64,000 nt of DNA from Labrys miyagiensis (GCF_030160835.1 NZ_BSPC01000048.1:124001-188000); one strand, 5' to 3'. Positions 10,429 through 20,823 are shown, numbered from the stretch's first letter. The notes: generated by a model not told the origin, from the letters alone. Numbers and translations are program-made.

Positions 10429-10725
10429 CTAATGCAGCCATTCGATCTGTTTCAGGTCACGGCGCCCGTCGACAACGCGAACAATTTGCACGCCGCCAGC
10501 TATCTCCCGGTAGAATGCAATCCACTTTTCGATAACGAGAACTCGCGTTCCCTCGCCAATCTCAGGACGTTGTGGTCCGAGACGGGGCTGATCGCGCAAC
10601 AGATCGCAGCGATCATGGATCAGGTCGAAGATTCGGTCTGCCGCTGCTTCATCATGGACCGCGATGTCGCGCCAGATCTTCAGGAGATCTTCCTTCGCAA
10701 GTTTCGAATACCGCACTACCCCCAC
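10429..10725 (-). CDS. ParE/RelE-family toxin
   Basis: A 98-residue toxin of the RelE/ParE superfamily. It shows the N-terminal YSKLAKEDLLKIWRDIA helix, the LRDQPRLGPQRPEI loop and the RVLVIEKWIAFYRE beta segment typical of ParE. ParE proteins inhibit DNA gyrase, but relatives cleave mRNA, and sequence alone does not decide. It is translated from a GTG three bases after the antitoxin stop codon, the usual antitoxin-first order. The stop codon touches that of the SelW-like gene. Confidence 0.9.
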   Translation of the reverse strand: MGVVRYSKLAKEDLLKIWRDIAVHDEAAADRIFDLIHDRCDLLRDQPRLGPQRPEIGEGTRVLVIEKWIAFYREIAGGVQIVRVVDGRRDLKQIEWLH

Positions 10726-10728
10726 AGG

Positions 10729-10980
10729 TTAGGCCTTTGCGGCAAGCCGGGCTCGAGCCTCGCGTTTTAAGGCGTCAAAATCAATCTCGCCGGCGTCTCC
10801 GCTGTCTACGCCTTCCTGCCACGCACGACGCAGCCAGGCAAGATCTTCGGCCTGCTCGTGTTTTTCCAACAAGCGAAGGGCTTCGCGGACGACCTCGCTC
10901 GAAGAGGTGTAGCGGCCCGTTTCGACTTTAGCCTTCACGAAGCGGGCCAGCTCTTCCGTGAGGGAGACGTTCATATTCAT
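10729..10980 (-). CDS. ParD-family antitoxin (ribbon-helix-helix)
   Basis: An 83-residue antitoxin. The N-terminal MNMNVSLTEELARFVKAKVETGRYTSSSEVVREALRLLE region (written here only as a pattern) is a ribbon-helix-helix DNA-binding domain, followed by an acidic toxin-binding tail. The start at 10980 has GGAG eight bases upstream. It binds ParE and represses its own promoter; a near-perfect 29-base palindrome overlapping the promoter lies just upstream. Confidence 0.92.
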   Translation of the reverse strand: MNMNVSLTEELARFVKAKVETGRYTSSSEVVREALRLLEKHEQAEDLAWLRRAWQEGVDSGDAGEIDFDALKREARARLAAKA

Positions 10981-11002
10981 GATGGCTGCTCCAACTGTTA
11001 GG

Positions 11003-11042
11003 AATATAAGCGCGATAACAGACTTTAGCAAAGTTTGTTATC
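11003..11042 (-). promoter_or_regulatory. Promoter and ParD operator
   Basis: On the minus strand TTGCTA and TATATT are 17 bases apart and form a sigma70-like promoter for the toxin-antitoxin operon. A near-perfect palindrome (GATAACA...TGTTATC, 11014-11042, with three mismatched positions near the middle) covers the -35 and spacer. This is the expected layout of an autorepressed ParDE operon. Confidence 0.75.
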
Positions 11043-11073
11043 GAGCAGCCGCGATCACTTGAGAGGAAGGACC

Positions 11074-12333
<1,260 letters not shown>

Positions 12334-12389
12334 ATATTTGCTCTCCGGCGCGCTCCCCGCTAGAACAGCCGCCTGCAACGAGGCATGTG

Positions 12390-12797
12390 ATGAGTGATAT
12401 CGAGTTTGACCGCGACGGCCCGCCCTATGGCGCCTATCTGTTGTGGTTCATGCGCGCTGTCGCTGTTTTGTGGATGGCGAAGGGCATCATCCACTGGTGC
12501 CTGATCCTCGGCATTGGCCATGCCGATCCTGACCGCTTCCTCGGCATGCCGGTGCTGACGCAGACCGCCGTGATCTTCTTTGCCGTATTCGATCTCGTCG
12601 CCGCCGTCGGCCTGTGGATGGCGACGACCTGGGGCGGGGTGATCTGGCTGATCGCTTCAGGCGGCTACTTCATCATCTCGCTGTTCCGTCCGGAGATCTT
12701 CGGGCGGCAATATGCGATGATGACGACCATCGGCGTCCTGATTGTCCTTTATGTCGGCTTGGCGTATTTTGCCTCCCGCGAACGCCACCACCGTTGA
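12390..12797 (+). CDS. Small membrane protein (DUF6163-like)
   Basis: A 135-residue protein with four predicted transmembrane helices. It resembles the DUF6163 proteins found in Hyphomicrobiales (GPPYGAYLLWFMRAVAVLWMAKG... start, PEIFGRQYAMM late loop). No function is known for the family. The start at 12390 is chosen for GAGG six bases upstream and because the preceding frame is REP sequence. Confidence 0.7.
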   Translation: MSDIEFDRDGPPYGAYLLWFMRAVAVLWMAKGIIHWCLILGIGHADPDRFLGMPVLTQTAVIFFAVFDLVAAVGLWMATTWGGVIWLIASGGYFIISLFRPEIFGRQYAMMTTIGVLIVLYVGLAYFASRERHHR

Positions 12798-13095
12798 AGC
12801 CCCAGCTCGTATTGGGGTTGTTGCAACAATGTCACGATGCGGCAGGTAAAGCTCACGCCCGGATGATTCTGCCGGCTCCTTGCCACATTTGTCCCGGTTT
12901 TGCCGCTTTCTGCCGGTAGGCCTCGCCTTAGGTTTAGTACGCGTGTCCCTATCGGGGATCGGTGACAGAGTACTGCTCCGGTCGCGGTTCGTTTACCTTC
13001 CTGGTGTATTACCGGCGCCAATTCATGGCCGCGGGGGATTGCCGATACGGTAGGCGCGTGGCGGAAGCAGGCTTTGACTGCAGGATTGGATCACT

Positions 13096-14340
13096 ATGTC
13101 TCATTTTTCTCGCCGCGATTTTCTCTCCACCCTTGCGCTGGGAGCCGCGACGACTGCTCTCGTTCGTCCGGCGCTTGCCGATGATCTTGGCCTCGGCCAA
13201 ATGGAGATGAAGGAACGCTACGATTCCGTGGCAAGCCCCATCGCCGCCGCGACGAGTTCTTCCCCCACCTTCTCGCCCTATACGCTGCAGGCGACCCAGA
13301 ACGCGCTGGCGAAATATAGCGAGCTTGCCGCCCAGGGCGGCTGGCCGCAGGTCACCGGCAATGGCCGCCTCCAGCTCGGCGACCGCAATGCCGACGTTGT
13401 GTCGCTGCGCCAGCGCCTGATCGTTTCGGGCGACCTTGCGCCTTCGCTTGGCGGCTCGCCGGTGTTCGATTCCTATCTCGACGGCGCCGTGAAGCGCTTC
13501 CAGTCCCGCCACGGCATCCTCGCCAGCGGCGTGGTCGGCGACACCTCGCGCGCCGCCCTCGCCATCCCGGTCGACATTCGCGTCAAGCAGCTCCAGATGA
13601 ACATCGTGCGCCTGCGCACCATGGGCAATCTCGGCAACCGCTACATCATGATGAACATCCCGGCGACGGAACTCGAAGCCGTGAGCAATGGCGTGGTCGA
13701 GCAGCGCCACAACACCGTGATCGGCAAGCCGGACCGCCCGTCGCCGATCCTCTCCACCACGGTCCAGAACGTCAACTTCAACCCGTTCTGGACGGTGCCA
13801 CTCTCCATCATCAAGAAGGACCTGATCCCCCTGATGCAGAAGGAGCCGACCTATCTCGCCGAGCACCATATCCGCATCTACAACCCCCAGGGCCAGGAGA
13901 TCCAGCCCGACCAGATCGACTGGAACACCGATGAAGCGACCCGCATGCGCTTCACCCAGGATCCGGGCTTCGGCAACTCGCTCGGTCAGGTGCGCATCAA
14001 CATCGCCAACCAGTATGGCGTCTATATGCATGACACGCCCTACAAGTCGGTGTTCGGCTCGGAATATCGCTTCGACTCCTCGGGCTGCGCCCGTGTGCAG
14101 GACGTGCGTGAGCTCTGCGCCTGGATCTTGCAGGGCACCGAATATACCCGCGACCATATCGATGAAGTCATTCGCGCCGGCTCCCGTATCACGGCGATCC
14201 CGACGACCAAGGTGCCGGTGTTCTGGGCCTACATCACCGCCTGGGCGACGCCCGAAGGCCTCGTCGAGTTCCGCGACGATGTCTACAACAAGGACGGCTA
14301 CGCGAATCTGGCCGTGGTGACCAAGGAAGAGCAGGGCTGA
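13096..14340 (+). CDS. L,D-transpeptidase with peptidoglycan-binding domain
   Basis: A 414-residue periplasmic enzyme that would form 3-3 cross-links in peptidoglycan or attach proteins to it. It starts with SRRDFLSTLALGAATTALV, a twin-arginine-type signal, then a peptidoglycan-binding helical domain around residues 95-150 (VVSLRQRLIVSGDL, VKRFQSRHGI). The YkuD catalytic domain follows, with MHDTPYKSVFG and the active-site motif SSGCARV (Cys near residue 333). It is a single gene followed by its own terminator and REP sequences. Confidence 0.93.
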   Translation: MSHFSRRDFLSTLALGAATTALVRPALADDLGLGQMEMKERYDSVASPIAAATSSSPTFSPYTLQATQNALAKYSELAAQGGWPQVTGNGRLQLGDRNADVVSLRQRLIVSGDLAPSLGGSPVFDSYLDGAVKRFQSRHGILASGVVGDTSRAALAIPVDIRVKQLQMNIVRLRTMGNLGNRYIMMNIPATELEAVSNGVVEQRHNTVIGKPDRPSPILSTTVQNVNFNPFWTVPLSIIKKDLIPLMQKEPTYLAEHHIRIYNPQGQEIQPDQIDWNTDEATRMRFTQDPGFGNSLGQVRINIANQYGVYMHDTPYKSVFGSEYRFDSSGCARVQDVRELCAWILQGTEYTRDHIDEVIRAGSRITAIPTTKVPVFWAYITAWATPEGLVEFRDDVYNKDGYANLAVVTKEEQG

Positions 14341-14343
14341 TCC

Positions 14344-14431
14344 CCTGGGAGCGCGGACTTCCAGTCCGCCTCTTGGAAACCTAGGGCTTGATGGCAGGGT
14401 CGATGCGGACAAGATGCCCGCGCACCCGGGG
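14344..14431. repeat. REP-like element, ACTTCCAGT core, with degenerate second arm
   Basis: The first arm (CCTGGGAGCGCGGACTTCC...) is intact and begins three bases after the L,D-transpeptidase stop. The opposite arm is only partly recognisable around 14403-14431 (GCGGACAAGATGCCCGCGCA). Confidence 0.7.
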
Positions 14432-14440
14432 AAAAATTTC

Positions 14441-14474
14441 GGCGCCGCAGGTCTTCTTGCGGCGCCGTTTTATT
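14441..14474 (+). terminator. Rho-independent terminator of the L,D-transpeptidase gene
   Basis: GGCGCCGCA (14441-14449) pairs with TGCGGCGCC (14458-14466), followed by GTTTTATTT. Confidence 0.85.
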
Positions 14475-14506
14475 TGGGCGCCACATTTTCATGGATGCGG
14501 CCGATT

Positions 14507-14583
14507 CCTGGGACCGCACGCGTCTCGCCTGCATTTTGAACCGCATCGTTTCCAAGAGCAGGCGAGACGCCTACGGTCCCAGG
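14507..14583. repeat. REP/BIME-like inverted repeat, GCGTCTCGC core
   Basis: Arms with CCTGGGACCG outside and CGTTTCCAAGAGC inside carry the core GCGTCTCGC and its partner GCGAGACGC. It lies between the L,D-transpeptidase terminator and glyA. Confidence 0.85.
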
Positions 14584-14689
14584 AACGCCTGCGCCGTGCT
14601 GACCAATCACACTTTGGTCGCTTGCAGACATGACTTTGGGCTGCAACTTGGTTATGTCGTCTGCCTCCGCTCCAACAAGGCCGCTCCCG

Positions 14690-15985
14690 ATGAATGACGC
14701 CCGCTCCGCCACCCTGTCGAACAGCTTCTTCGCCGCCGATCTGCATGCCGCCGATCCGGAGTTGGCGCACACGATCGATCTCGAACTCGGCCGCCTGCGC
14801 GATCATATCGAGCTGATCGCCTCGGAGAACATCGTCTCGCGCGCCGTGCTGGAAGCGCAGGGCTCGATCATGACCAACAAATATGCCGAGGGCTATCCGA
14901 GCCGGCGCTATTATGGTGGCTGCGAGTTCGTCGACATGGCCGAGAATCTGGCCATCGAGCGCGTCAAGAAGCTGTTCGGCTGCGCCTATGCCAATGTGCA
15001 GCCCAATTCCGGCAGTCAGGCTAACCAGGGCGTGTTCCTGGCGCTGATGAAGCCGGGCGACACCTTCATGGGCCTCAACCTCAATGCCGGCGGCCACCTC
15101 ACCCATGGCTCGGCCGTGAACATGTCCGGCCGCTGGTTCAATGTGGTGCCCTACAATGTGCGCCCGGACGACCATCGCGTCGACATGGACGAGGTGGAGC
15201 GCCTCGCCCATGAGCACAAGCCGAAGCTGATCATCGCCGGCGGGTCGGGCTATGCCCGCCACTGGGACTTTGCCCGTTTCCGTGCGATCGCCGATGCGGT
15301 CGGCGCCTATTTCTTCGTCGACATGGCCCATTTTGCCGGCCTTGTGGCGGGCGGCGCCCATCCCTCGCCGTTCCCGCACGCCCATGTCGCGACCTCGACC
15401 ACCCACAAGACCCTGCGCGGGCCCCGGGGCGGCATCATCCTCACCAATGACGAGGACATCGCCAAGAAGGTCAATTCGGCCGTATTCCCGGGCCTCCAGG
15501 GCGGCCCGCTGATGCATGTCATCGCCGCCAAGGCTGTCGCTTTCGGCGAGGCGCTGCGCCCGGAGTTCAAGACCTATGCAGGCAAGGTCGTCGAGAACGC
15601 CGCCGCGCTCTCCGACAATCTCAAGGCCAACGGTTTCGATATTGTCTCAGGCGGCACCGACAACCATCTGATGCTGGTGGACCTGCGTCCCAAGAACCTC
15701 ACCGGCAATTTTGCCGAGAAGGCGCTGGAGCGGGCTCACATCACCTGCAACAAGAACGGCATTCCCTACGATCCGCAGAAGCCGATGGTCACCTCGGGCA
15801 TCCGCCTGGGTACGCCGGCGGCCACTTCGCGCGGCTTCGGCGTCAAGGAGTTCCAGGAGGTCGGCGATCTCATCACCGAGACGCTGGAAGGGCTTGCCAA
15901 GAACGGCGCCGACAACAATGGCGGCGTGGAAGAGACAGTGCGCGCCAAGGTCAACACGCTGACCGCGCGCTTCCCGATCTACTGA
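14690..15985 (+). CDS. glyA: Serine hydroxymethyltransferase
   Basis: This pyridoxal-phosphate enzyme interconverts serine and glycine with tetrahydrofolate, feeding one-carbon metabolism. The 431-residue protein contains the LIASENIVS motif near the N-terminus and the PLP lysine K240 in [14 protein letters not shown]. An in-frame ATG at 14654 is possible, but the start at 14690 matches the usual distance to the SFF segment in alphaproteobacterial GlyA. First gene of the conserved glyA-nrdR-rib-nusB-thiL cluster. A REP element begins at the base after its stop codon. Confidence 0.97.
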   Translation: MNDARSATLSNSFFAADLHAADPELAHTIDLELGRLRDHIELIASENIVSRAVLEAQGSIMTNKYAEGYPSRRYYGGCEFVDMAENLAIERVKKLFGCAYANVQPNSGSQANQGVFLALMKPGDTFMGLNLNAGGHLTHGSAVNMSGRWFNVVPYNVRPDDHRVDMDEVERLAHEHKPKLIIAGGSGYARHWDFARFRAIADAVGAYFFVDMAHFAGLVAGGAHPSPFPHAHVATSTTHKTLRGPRGGIILTNDEDIAKKVNSAVFPGLQGGPLMHVIAAKAVAFGEALRPEFKTYAGKVVENAAALSDNLKANGFDIVSGGTDNHLMLVDLRPKNLTGNFAEKALERAHITCNKNGIPYDPQKPMVTSGIRLGTPAATSRGFGVKEFQEVGDLITETLEGLAKNGADNNGGVEETVRAKVNTLTARFPIY

Positions 15986-16104
15986 CCGGGAGCGCGGACA
16001 TCTTGTCCGCCTTTTGGAATCGTAACGCCTGCAGGATAGGGAAGAGCGGACATCACGACATTTATCTTCGATATAATGTCGTTGTGACGTCCGCGTTCCC
16101 AGGG
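15986..16104. repeat. REP/BIME-like element, interrupted right arm
   Basis: The left arm (CCGGGAGCGCGGACATCTTG) starts directly after glyA. The right arm (GAGCGGACAT...CGTCCGCGTTCCCAGG) is split by about 30 bases that form their own hairpin, with CGACATT and AATGTCG around a TTCG-containing loop (about 16054-16080). The element fills the whole glyA-nrdR gap, and its AGGG end is the apparent ribosome site of nrdR. Confidence 0.85.
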
Positions 16105-16111
16105 ATATCCC

Positions 16112-16594
16112 ATGAAATGCCCCTATTGCGGCGCGCCCGACACCCAGGTGAAGGACAGCCGCCCCACCGATGACGGAACCTCGATACGCCGCCGCCGGGT
16201 CTGCTCGGATTGCGGCGGCCGGTTCACCACGTTCGAGCGCGTGCAGCTGCGCGAATTGACCGTGGTGAAGCGCTCGGGCCGCAAGGTGGCCTTTGACCGC
16301 GACAAGCTTTCGCGTTCCATCGAGACGGCGCTGCGCAAGCGCCCCGTCAGCGAGGAGCGCGTCGAGCGCCTGGTCAACGGCCTGGTGCGGCAGATCGAGT
16401 CGCTTGGCGAGAGCGAAATCACCTCCGAGCAGATCGGCCGCATCGTGATGAAGGGGCTGAAGACGCTCGACGATGTCGCCTATGTGCGCTTTGCCTCGGT
16501 CTACCGCAATTTCAACGAGGCCAAGGATTTCACCGCGGTGCTCGACGAACTCAGCAGTGAGGACGAGGCCAAGGACGGCGCAGAGCCGCTTTGA
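16112..16594 (+). CDS. nrdR: Transcriptional repressor NrdR
   Basis: A 160-residue zinc-finger and ATP-cone repressor of ribonucleotide reductase genes. The four zinc cysteines C3, C6, C31 and C34 are present, followed by the ATP-cone domain ([16 protein letters not shown] and later [15 protein letters not shown]). It senses dATP/ATP through the cone. The AGGG seven bases before the ATG belongs to the REP element upstream. The C-terminal acidic tail is short and variable. Confidence 0.97.
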   Translation: MKCPYCGAPDTQVKDSRPTDDGTSIRRRRVCSDCGGRFTTFERVQLRELTVVKRSGRKVAFDRDKLSRSIETALRKRPVSEERVERLVNGLVRQIESLGESEITSEQIGRIVMKGLKTLDDVAYVRFASVYRNFNEAKDFTAVLDELSSEDEAKDGAEPL

Positions 16595-16681
16595 CAGAGC
16601 AGCCCTGCGCCTTTGCGGGTTGAACCGGAGCTCGCGCCTCTCTATTTGGTGCTCGACCTTTCCGGCGGATCCTGACCCATC

Positions 16682-17833
16682 GTGACAGCGCCCTTCCTTC
16701 CCTCCGCCATCGAGGCCTTGCGCCGTGACGAGCGCTTCATGCGCGCGGCGCTGGCTATGGGGCGGCGCGGCCTTGGCAATACCTGGCCCAATCCGGCGGT
16801 CGGCTGCGTCATCGTGCGCCGCGTCGGCGATGCCGATGTTGTTGTCGGGCGCGGCTGGACCCAGCCGGGCGGGCGGCCGCATGCGGAGACGCAGGCGCTT
16901 GCCGAGGCAGGGCCGCTAGCCAAGGGCGCCACCGCCTATGTCACTCTCGAACCCTGTTCCCATTACGGCCGTACGGGCCCCTGCGCGGACGCGCTTGCAC
17001 GCGCGGGCGTGGGACGGGTGGTCGGCGCCTTGCGCGATCCCGATCCCCGCGTGGGCGGCCGCGGTTTCGACATGCTGCGCCGCTACGGCCTCGAAGTGAC
17101 CGAGGGTGTACTGGCGGATGAAGCCTTCCAGGCGCATATCGGGCACATCACCCGCGTGACCTTCGGCCGCCCGGCGGTGACCGCGAAAATCGCGGTCTCC
17201 TCGGACGGCAAGCTGGCCGGCCCGGGCGGCAGGCAGGTGAAGATCACCGGCCCCGACGCCAGCGCGCGCGTCCATCTCATGCGTGCCCAGAGCGATGCCA
17301 TTGCGGTCGGCATCGGCACGGTGCTGGCCGATGATCCCATGCTGAATGTGCGCCTGCCGGGGATGGCCGCCCAGTCCCCGCTGCGCATCGTCTTCGATTC
17401 CAACCTGCGCATCCCGCTCACCTCGAAGCTGGTACGCACGGCGCGTGAGACGCCCCTCTGGGTGATTGCCCGCGCCGATGCGCCAGTTGAGCCCGAGGGG
17501 GCGCTGGTGGCGGCTGGGGTGGAAGTGATGCGCATCGGCTGCGCCGCCGTGCCGGCCACGGCCGCGCCTTCACTGGACCTCGGCGAAGCGCTGCGGCTCC
17601 TCGGCACGCGCGGCATCACCCGCCTGATGGTCGAGGCTGGCCCGCATCTTGCCGCCGCGCTGATCGAGCAGGACCTGATCGAGGAATTCGTGCAGTTCTC
17701 CTCGCCCGAGCCGATCGGGGAGGGCGTGATGGCACTTACCCCCGAACTGCTGGCGAAAATCGACGCGCAACTCCCCAACCTGGCCGCGAGGATGGCCGGG
17801 CATGATACCATGATTGTTCAACGCAGGAGCTAA
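16682..17833 (+). CDS. ribD: Bifunctional riboflavin biosynthesis deaminase/reductase RibD
   Basis: A 383-residue enzyme catalysing the second and third steps of riboflavin synthesis from GTP. The N-terminal cytidine-deaminase-like domain has the zinc ligands H67 (with E69), C92 and C101 in PHAE and PCSHYGRTGPC. The C-terminal reductase domain starts near residue 160 (VTAKIAVSSDGKLAG). The start is a GTG at 16682, needed to include the conserved DERFM segment. It is followed after six bases by ribE. Confidence 0.96.
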   Translation: MTAPFLPSAIEALRRDERFMRAALAMGRRGLGNTWPNPAVGCVIVRRVGDADVVVGRGWTQPGGRPHAETQALAEAGPLAKGATAYVTLEPCSHYGRTGPCADALARAGVGRVVGALRDPDPRVGGRGFDMLRRYGLEVTEGVLADEAFQAHIGHITRVTFGRPAVTAKIAVSSDGKLAGPGGRQVKITGPDASARVHLMRAQSDAIAVGIGTVLADDPMLNVRLPGMAAQSPLRIVFDSNLRIPLTSKLVRTARETPLWVIARADAPVEPEGALVAAGVEVMRIGCAAVPATAAPSLDLGEALRLLGTRGITRLMVEAGPHLAAALIEQDLIEEFVQFSSPEPIGEGVMALTPELLAKIDAQLPNLAARMAGHDTMIVQRRS

Positions 17834-17839
17834 CGCCCC

Positions 17840-18454
17840 ATGTTCACCGGCATCATCACCGACATCGGCGAGATCATCTCGCTCGAGGATCATGGCTCGG
17901 CCAAGCGCATCGCCATCGCCTGCGGTTATCCCCTCGACTCGATCGCCATCGGGGCCTCCATCGCCAATGCGGGCGTCTGCCTGACGGTGACCACGCTGGC
18001 CGCACGAGGGAACAAGGATACGGTCTTCACCATTGACGCCTCCTCCGAAACCATCGAGCGCACGACGATGGGTGCCTGGCAGGTCGGCGACAAGGTCAAT
18101 CTGGAACGCGCCTTGCGTATCGGCGACGAGCTTGGCGGCCATATCGTCTCCGGCCATATCGATGGCATCGCCGAGATCGTCTCACGCAAGGATCAGGACG
18201 GCACCTCGCATTTCGTCTTCCGGGCGCCGGCGGCGCTGTCCAAATTCATCGCCCAGAAAGGCTCGGTGGCGCTGAACGGCACCTCGCTCACCGTCAATCA
18301 CGTCGAGGGCGACGATTTCAGCGTGATGATGATCCCCCACACCCTCGCCGTCACCACCTGGGGCGACGCCAAGGTGGGCGACAAGGTCAATATCGAGATC
18401 GACACCATGGCCCGCTACGCTGCGCGGCTTGCGGATGTCGCTGCCGGGCGCTAG
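17840..18454 (+). CDS. ribE: Riboflavin synthase alpha chain
   Basis: A 204-residue enzyme that dismutates two 6,7-dimethyl-8-ribityllumazine molecules to riboflavin. It begins with the invariant MFTGII and contains two lumazine-binding repeats (the second begins around residue 98 with [11 protein letters not shown]). It is six bases after ribD and co-directional with ribH and nusB. No FMN riboswitch is visible upstream of ribD or ribE. Confidence 0.96.
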   Translation: MFTGIITDIGEIISLEDHGSAKRIAIACGYPLDSIAIGASIANAGVCLTVTTLAARGNKDTVFTIDASSETIERTTMGAWQVGDKVNLERALRIGDELGGHIVSGHIDGIAEIVSRKDQDGTSHFVFRAPAALSKFIAQKGSVALNGTSLTVNHVEGDDFSVMMIPHTLAVTTWGDAKVGDKVNIEIDTMARYAARLADVAAGR

Positions 18455-18527
18455 TGAACGCCCCAAACGAAATCATTGCGCGGCCGGGACCATCCGGGCC
18501 GCTTCCTTCCAAATGAAGAGATTTGTT

Positions 18528-19052
18528 ATGGCCGGCCCAAGGCGTGTTTCCAGCTCGTCCCGTTCTTCCGAAACCGCCGATACCCAGTTCGGCGGCCCGA
18601 TTGCCCCTCACATCCTGATTGTCGAAGCGCGTTATTATGATGAGATCGCCGACGGTCTGCTCACCGGCGCCACTGGCGCCATCAAGGCGGCGGGCGCCAC
18701 CTTCGATGTGATCACCGTGCCCGGCGCTCTCGAAATTCCCTCCGCCATCGTCATGGCGCTCGACGCTGCCGCCCAGCGTGGCCGTGCCTATGACGGCGCC
18801 GTGGCGCTCGGCTGCGTGGTGCGCGGTGAGACCACCCATTACGACATCGTGGCCGGCGAAAGCTCGCGCGCCCTGATGGACATCTCCGTTCAGCGCGCCC
18901 TTCCGCTTGGCAACGGCATTCTCACGGTCGAGAATGACGAGCAGGCCCAGGCGCGGGCCAGCATTTCGGAAATGAACAAGGGCGGCGGCGCCGCCGACGC
19001 AGCCCTGCACATGGTTGCACTGAAACGCCGCCTGCATGGGGTCGAGGCATGA
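18528..19052 (+). CDS. ribH: 6,7-dimethyl-8-ribityllumazine synthase
   Basis: A 174-residue enzyme that joins the RibA-derived butanone phosphate to the ribitylamino-uracil to give the substrate of riboflavin synthase. Motifs seen are VEARYY near the N-terminus, [22 protein letters not shown] and [13 protein letters not shown]. The start at 18528 has GAAGAG upstream; an ATG five codons earlier is possible. A Ser/Arg-rich N-terminal extension of about 25 residues precedes the conserved core. It overlaps nusB by four bases. Confidence 0.96.
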   Translation: MAGPRRVSSSSRSSETADTQFGGPIAPHILIVEARYYDEIADGLLTGATGAIKAAGATFDVITVPGALEIPSAIVMALDAAAQRGRAYDGAVALGCVVRGETTHYDIVAGESSRALMDISVQRALPLGNGILTVENDEQAQARASISEMNKGGGAADAALHMVALKRRLHGVEA

Positions 19053-19510
19053 GCCGGGCGCAGAAACGCTCCGCCGCGCGCCTTGCCAGCGTGCAGGCGC
19101 TCTACCAGATGGACATCCGCGGCAGCAGCGTCGTGGAGGTGCTGGCGGAGTTCGAGAACCATTGGATCGGCCAGGAGATCGAGGGCGTCGAATATTCGCC
19201 GGCGGAGGAAGGCTTCTTCCGCGATATCGTCGGCGGCGTGGTGCGCGAGCAGCGCACGATCGATCCCAAGGTCGACCAGGCGCTTGCCGATGGCTGGCCG
19301 CTGAAGCGGGTCGACGCCATCATGCGCGCCATCCTGCGCGCCGGCGTCTATGAGCTGTCGTATCGCCGTGACATCCCGCCCAAGGTGACGATCTCCGAAT
19401 ATGTCAACGTCGCCCACGCCTTCCTCGACCGCGACGAGGCCGGCATGGTCAACGCCGTGCTCGACAAGATCGCCAAGGCGGAACGCGGCGACCACCTGCA
19501 GGCTTCGTAA
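19049..19510 (+). CDS. nusB: Transcription antitermination factor NusB
   Basis: A 153-residue all-helical RNA-binding protein that works with NusE (S10) at boxA in rRNA antitermination. Its ATG overlaps the ribH stop (ATGA), so translation is coupled. Family signatures are [17 protein letters not shown] near the start and the [16 protein letters not shown] segment before the last helices. The ribH-nusB linkage is common in proteobacteria. Confidence 0.96.
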   Translation: MSRAQKRSAARLASVQALYQMDIRGSSVVEVLAEFENHWIGQEIEGVEYSPAEEGFFRDIVGGVVREQRTIDPKVDQALADGWPLKRVDAIMRAILRAGVYELSYRRDIPPKVTISEYVNVAHAFLDRDEAGMVNAVLDKIAKAERGDHLQAS

Positions 19511-19513
19511 TTT

Positions 19514-19595
19514 CCTGGGATCGCCGGCATCCTGCCGACCTCTTTTCTGCGAAAGCAGCGTTTCCAAGAGCAGGCAGGATGCCTGCGATCCCAGG
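19514..19595. repeat. REP/BIME-like inverted repeat, GCATCCTGC core
   Basis: Two arms, CCTGGGATCGCCGGCATCC... and ...GGCAGGATGCCTGCGATCCCAGG, with inner GCGTTTCCAAGAG. It starts four bases after nusB, and its right end provides AGGGG, five bases before the thiL ATG. Confidence 0.9.
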
Positions 19596-19602
19596 GGCAT
19601 CC

Positions 19603-20589
19603 ATGGCAAGCCTCACCGAAGACCAGTTGATCAGCCGCTACTTCGCGCCACTCGCGACCGACAATGGCGCACGCGGTCTCACCGACGATGCCGCCACGCT
19701 CAGCGTGCCCGAGGGCCAGCACCTCGTCGTCACTACCGATGCGCTCGTCGCAGGCGTGCATTTCCTCCCCGATGATCCGCCCGATCTCATCGCCCGCAAG
19801 TCCCTGCGGGTGAACCTCTCCGATCTCGCGGCCAAGGGAGCCACGCCGCATGCCTATACGCTCTGCCTCGCCTTGCCGGAGGGTTGGCGCGAAGAATGGC
19901 TGGCGCGCTTTGCCGAGGGGCTCAGGCAGGACGGCGGGGAATTCGGCTTTGCCCTGCTCGGTGGCGATACGGTGAAGACGCCGGGACCGCTGACCATCGC
20001 CGTCAACGCCTTCGGCCTCACGCCCACCGACCGCATCCCCCGCCGCGACGGTGCACGGCCGGGCGATAGCCTCTATGTCTCCGGCACGATCGGGGACGGT
20101 GCTCTCGGGCTGCTGACGCGGACAGGGCAGGGCGGGCTCACCGACCTTGCGGCAGAAGATCGGGACTATCTCATCCGGCGCTACCTTCTGCCCCAGCCTC
20201 GTACCGGGCTGGCGGCGGCCGTACTCACGCATGCTTCCGCGTCCATGGATATCTCGGACGGCTTCGTGGGGGATCTGAGCAAACTGCTGCGCGCCTCAAA
20301 GGTCTCGGCCGATGTCGAGCTCGAGGCCGTGCCCCTGTCCGAAGCCGCAAGGCACGCATGCGCCCTCGACGCGGCGCATTTCGAACGGGCCCTGACGGGT
20401 GGGGATGACTATGAGATCCTCTGCGCCGTGCCGCTCGGGGAAGGCAGCGCCTTCGAAGGCATGGCGCGGGCCCTCGGGGTGACGGTGACGCGGGTCGGCA
20501 CGGTGACCTCAGGCAGCGAGCCGCCCCGTTTCCTCGAGGGGGATGGCCGGGAGAGGAAGTTCGGGCGGGGCAGTTTCAGTCATTTTTGA
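19603..20589 (+). CDS. thiL: Thiamine-monophosphate kinase
   Basis: A 328-residue enzyme of the PurM/ThiL fold that phosphorylates thiamine monophosphate to thiamine diphosphate. Metal- and ATP-binding motifs are visible: LTDDAA near residue 26, TTDALVAGVHF, NLSDLAAKGA, GGDTVKTPG, ASMDISDGFVGDLSK and TGGDDYE. The start at 19603 is chosen over an upstream in-frame ATG lying inside the REP element. It ends the glyA-thiL cluster. Confidence 0.96.
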   Translation: MASLTEDQLISRYFAPLATDNGARGLTDDAATLSVPEGQHLVVTTDALVAGVHFLPDDPPDLIARKSLRVNLSDLAAKGATPHAYTLCLALPEGWREEWLARFAEGLRQDGGEFGFALLGGDTVKTPGPLTIAVNAFGLTPTDRIPRRDGARPGDSLYVSGTIGDGALGLLTRTGQGGLTDLAAEDRDYLIRRYLLPQPRTGLAAAVLTHASASMDISDGFVGDLSKLLRASKVSADVELEAVPLSEAARHACALDAAHFERALTGGDDYEILCAVPLGEGSAFEGMARALGVTVTRVGTVTSGSEPPRFLEGDGRERKFGRGSFSHF

Positions 20590-20599
20590 TGGGCGCTAC

Positions 20600-20675
20600 C
20601 GGGGGGCGGATCTTCAGACCCGGCTCTTGACCGCGCCCGCCACCAAGGGGCCGGGTCTGAAGACCCGCCCCCCGA
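20600..20675. repeat. REP-like inverted repeat, TCTTCAGA core
   Basis: Arms GGGGGGCGGATCTTCAGACC and GGGTCTGAAGACCCGCCCCC (as continuous pairs within 20600-20623 and 20651-20675), eleven bases after the thiL stop. Confidence 0.8.
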
Positions 20676-20716
20676 TGCTGTCCTCAAACACATCGCGCCT
20701 CAGGCAAGGGCGAGTC

Positions 20717-20823
20717 TTGGTGTGCCGACCTCCAGGTCGGCACGGAACCGCATCGTTCTGAAGAAAGAGCGCCGACCTGGAGGTCGGCACACCAAAGAGC
20801 GGACTGGAAGTCCGCGCTCCCGG
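20717..20823. repeat. Composite REP-like cluster, CCTCCAGG core plus a solitary ACTTCCAGT arm
   Basis: TTGGTGTGCCGACCTCCAGG and its inverted partner (20771-20795) form one BIME. A third, single arm with GCGGACTGGAAGTCCGC (20796-20823) follows directly and ends at the base before the stop codon of the minus-strand esterase gene. Confidence 0.85.

Noticed and set aside
16054-16080. Stem-loop before nrdR considered as a transcription terminator
   Set aside because: It has no T tract and sits inside a REP arm; glyA and nrdR are normally co-transcribed.
16595-17840. FMN riboswitch upstream of ribD or ribE
   Set aside because: The gaps (87 and 6 bases) lack the conserved six-stem RFN elements.
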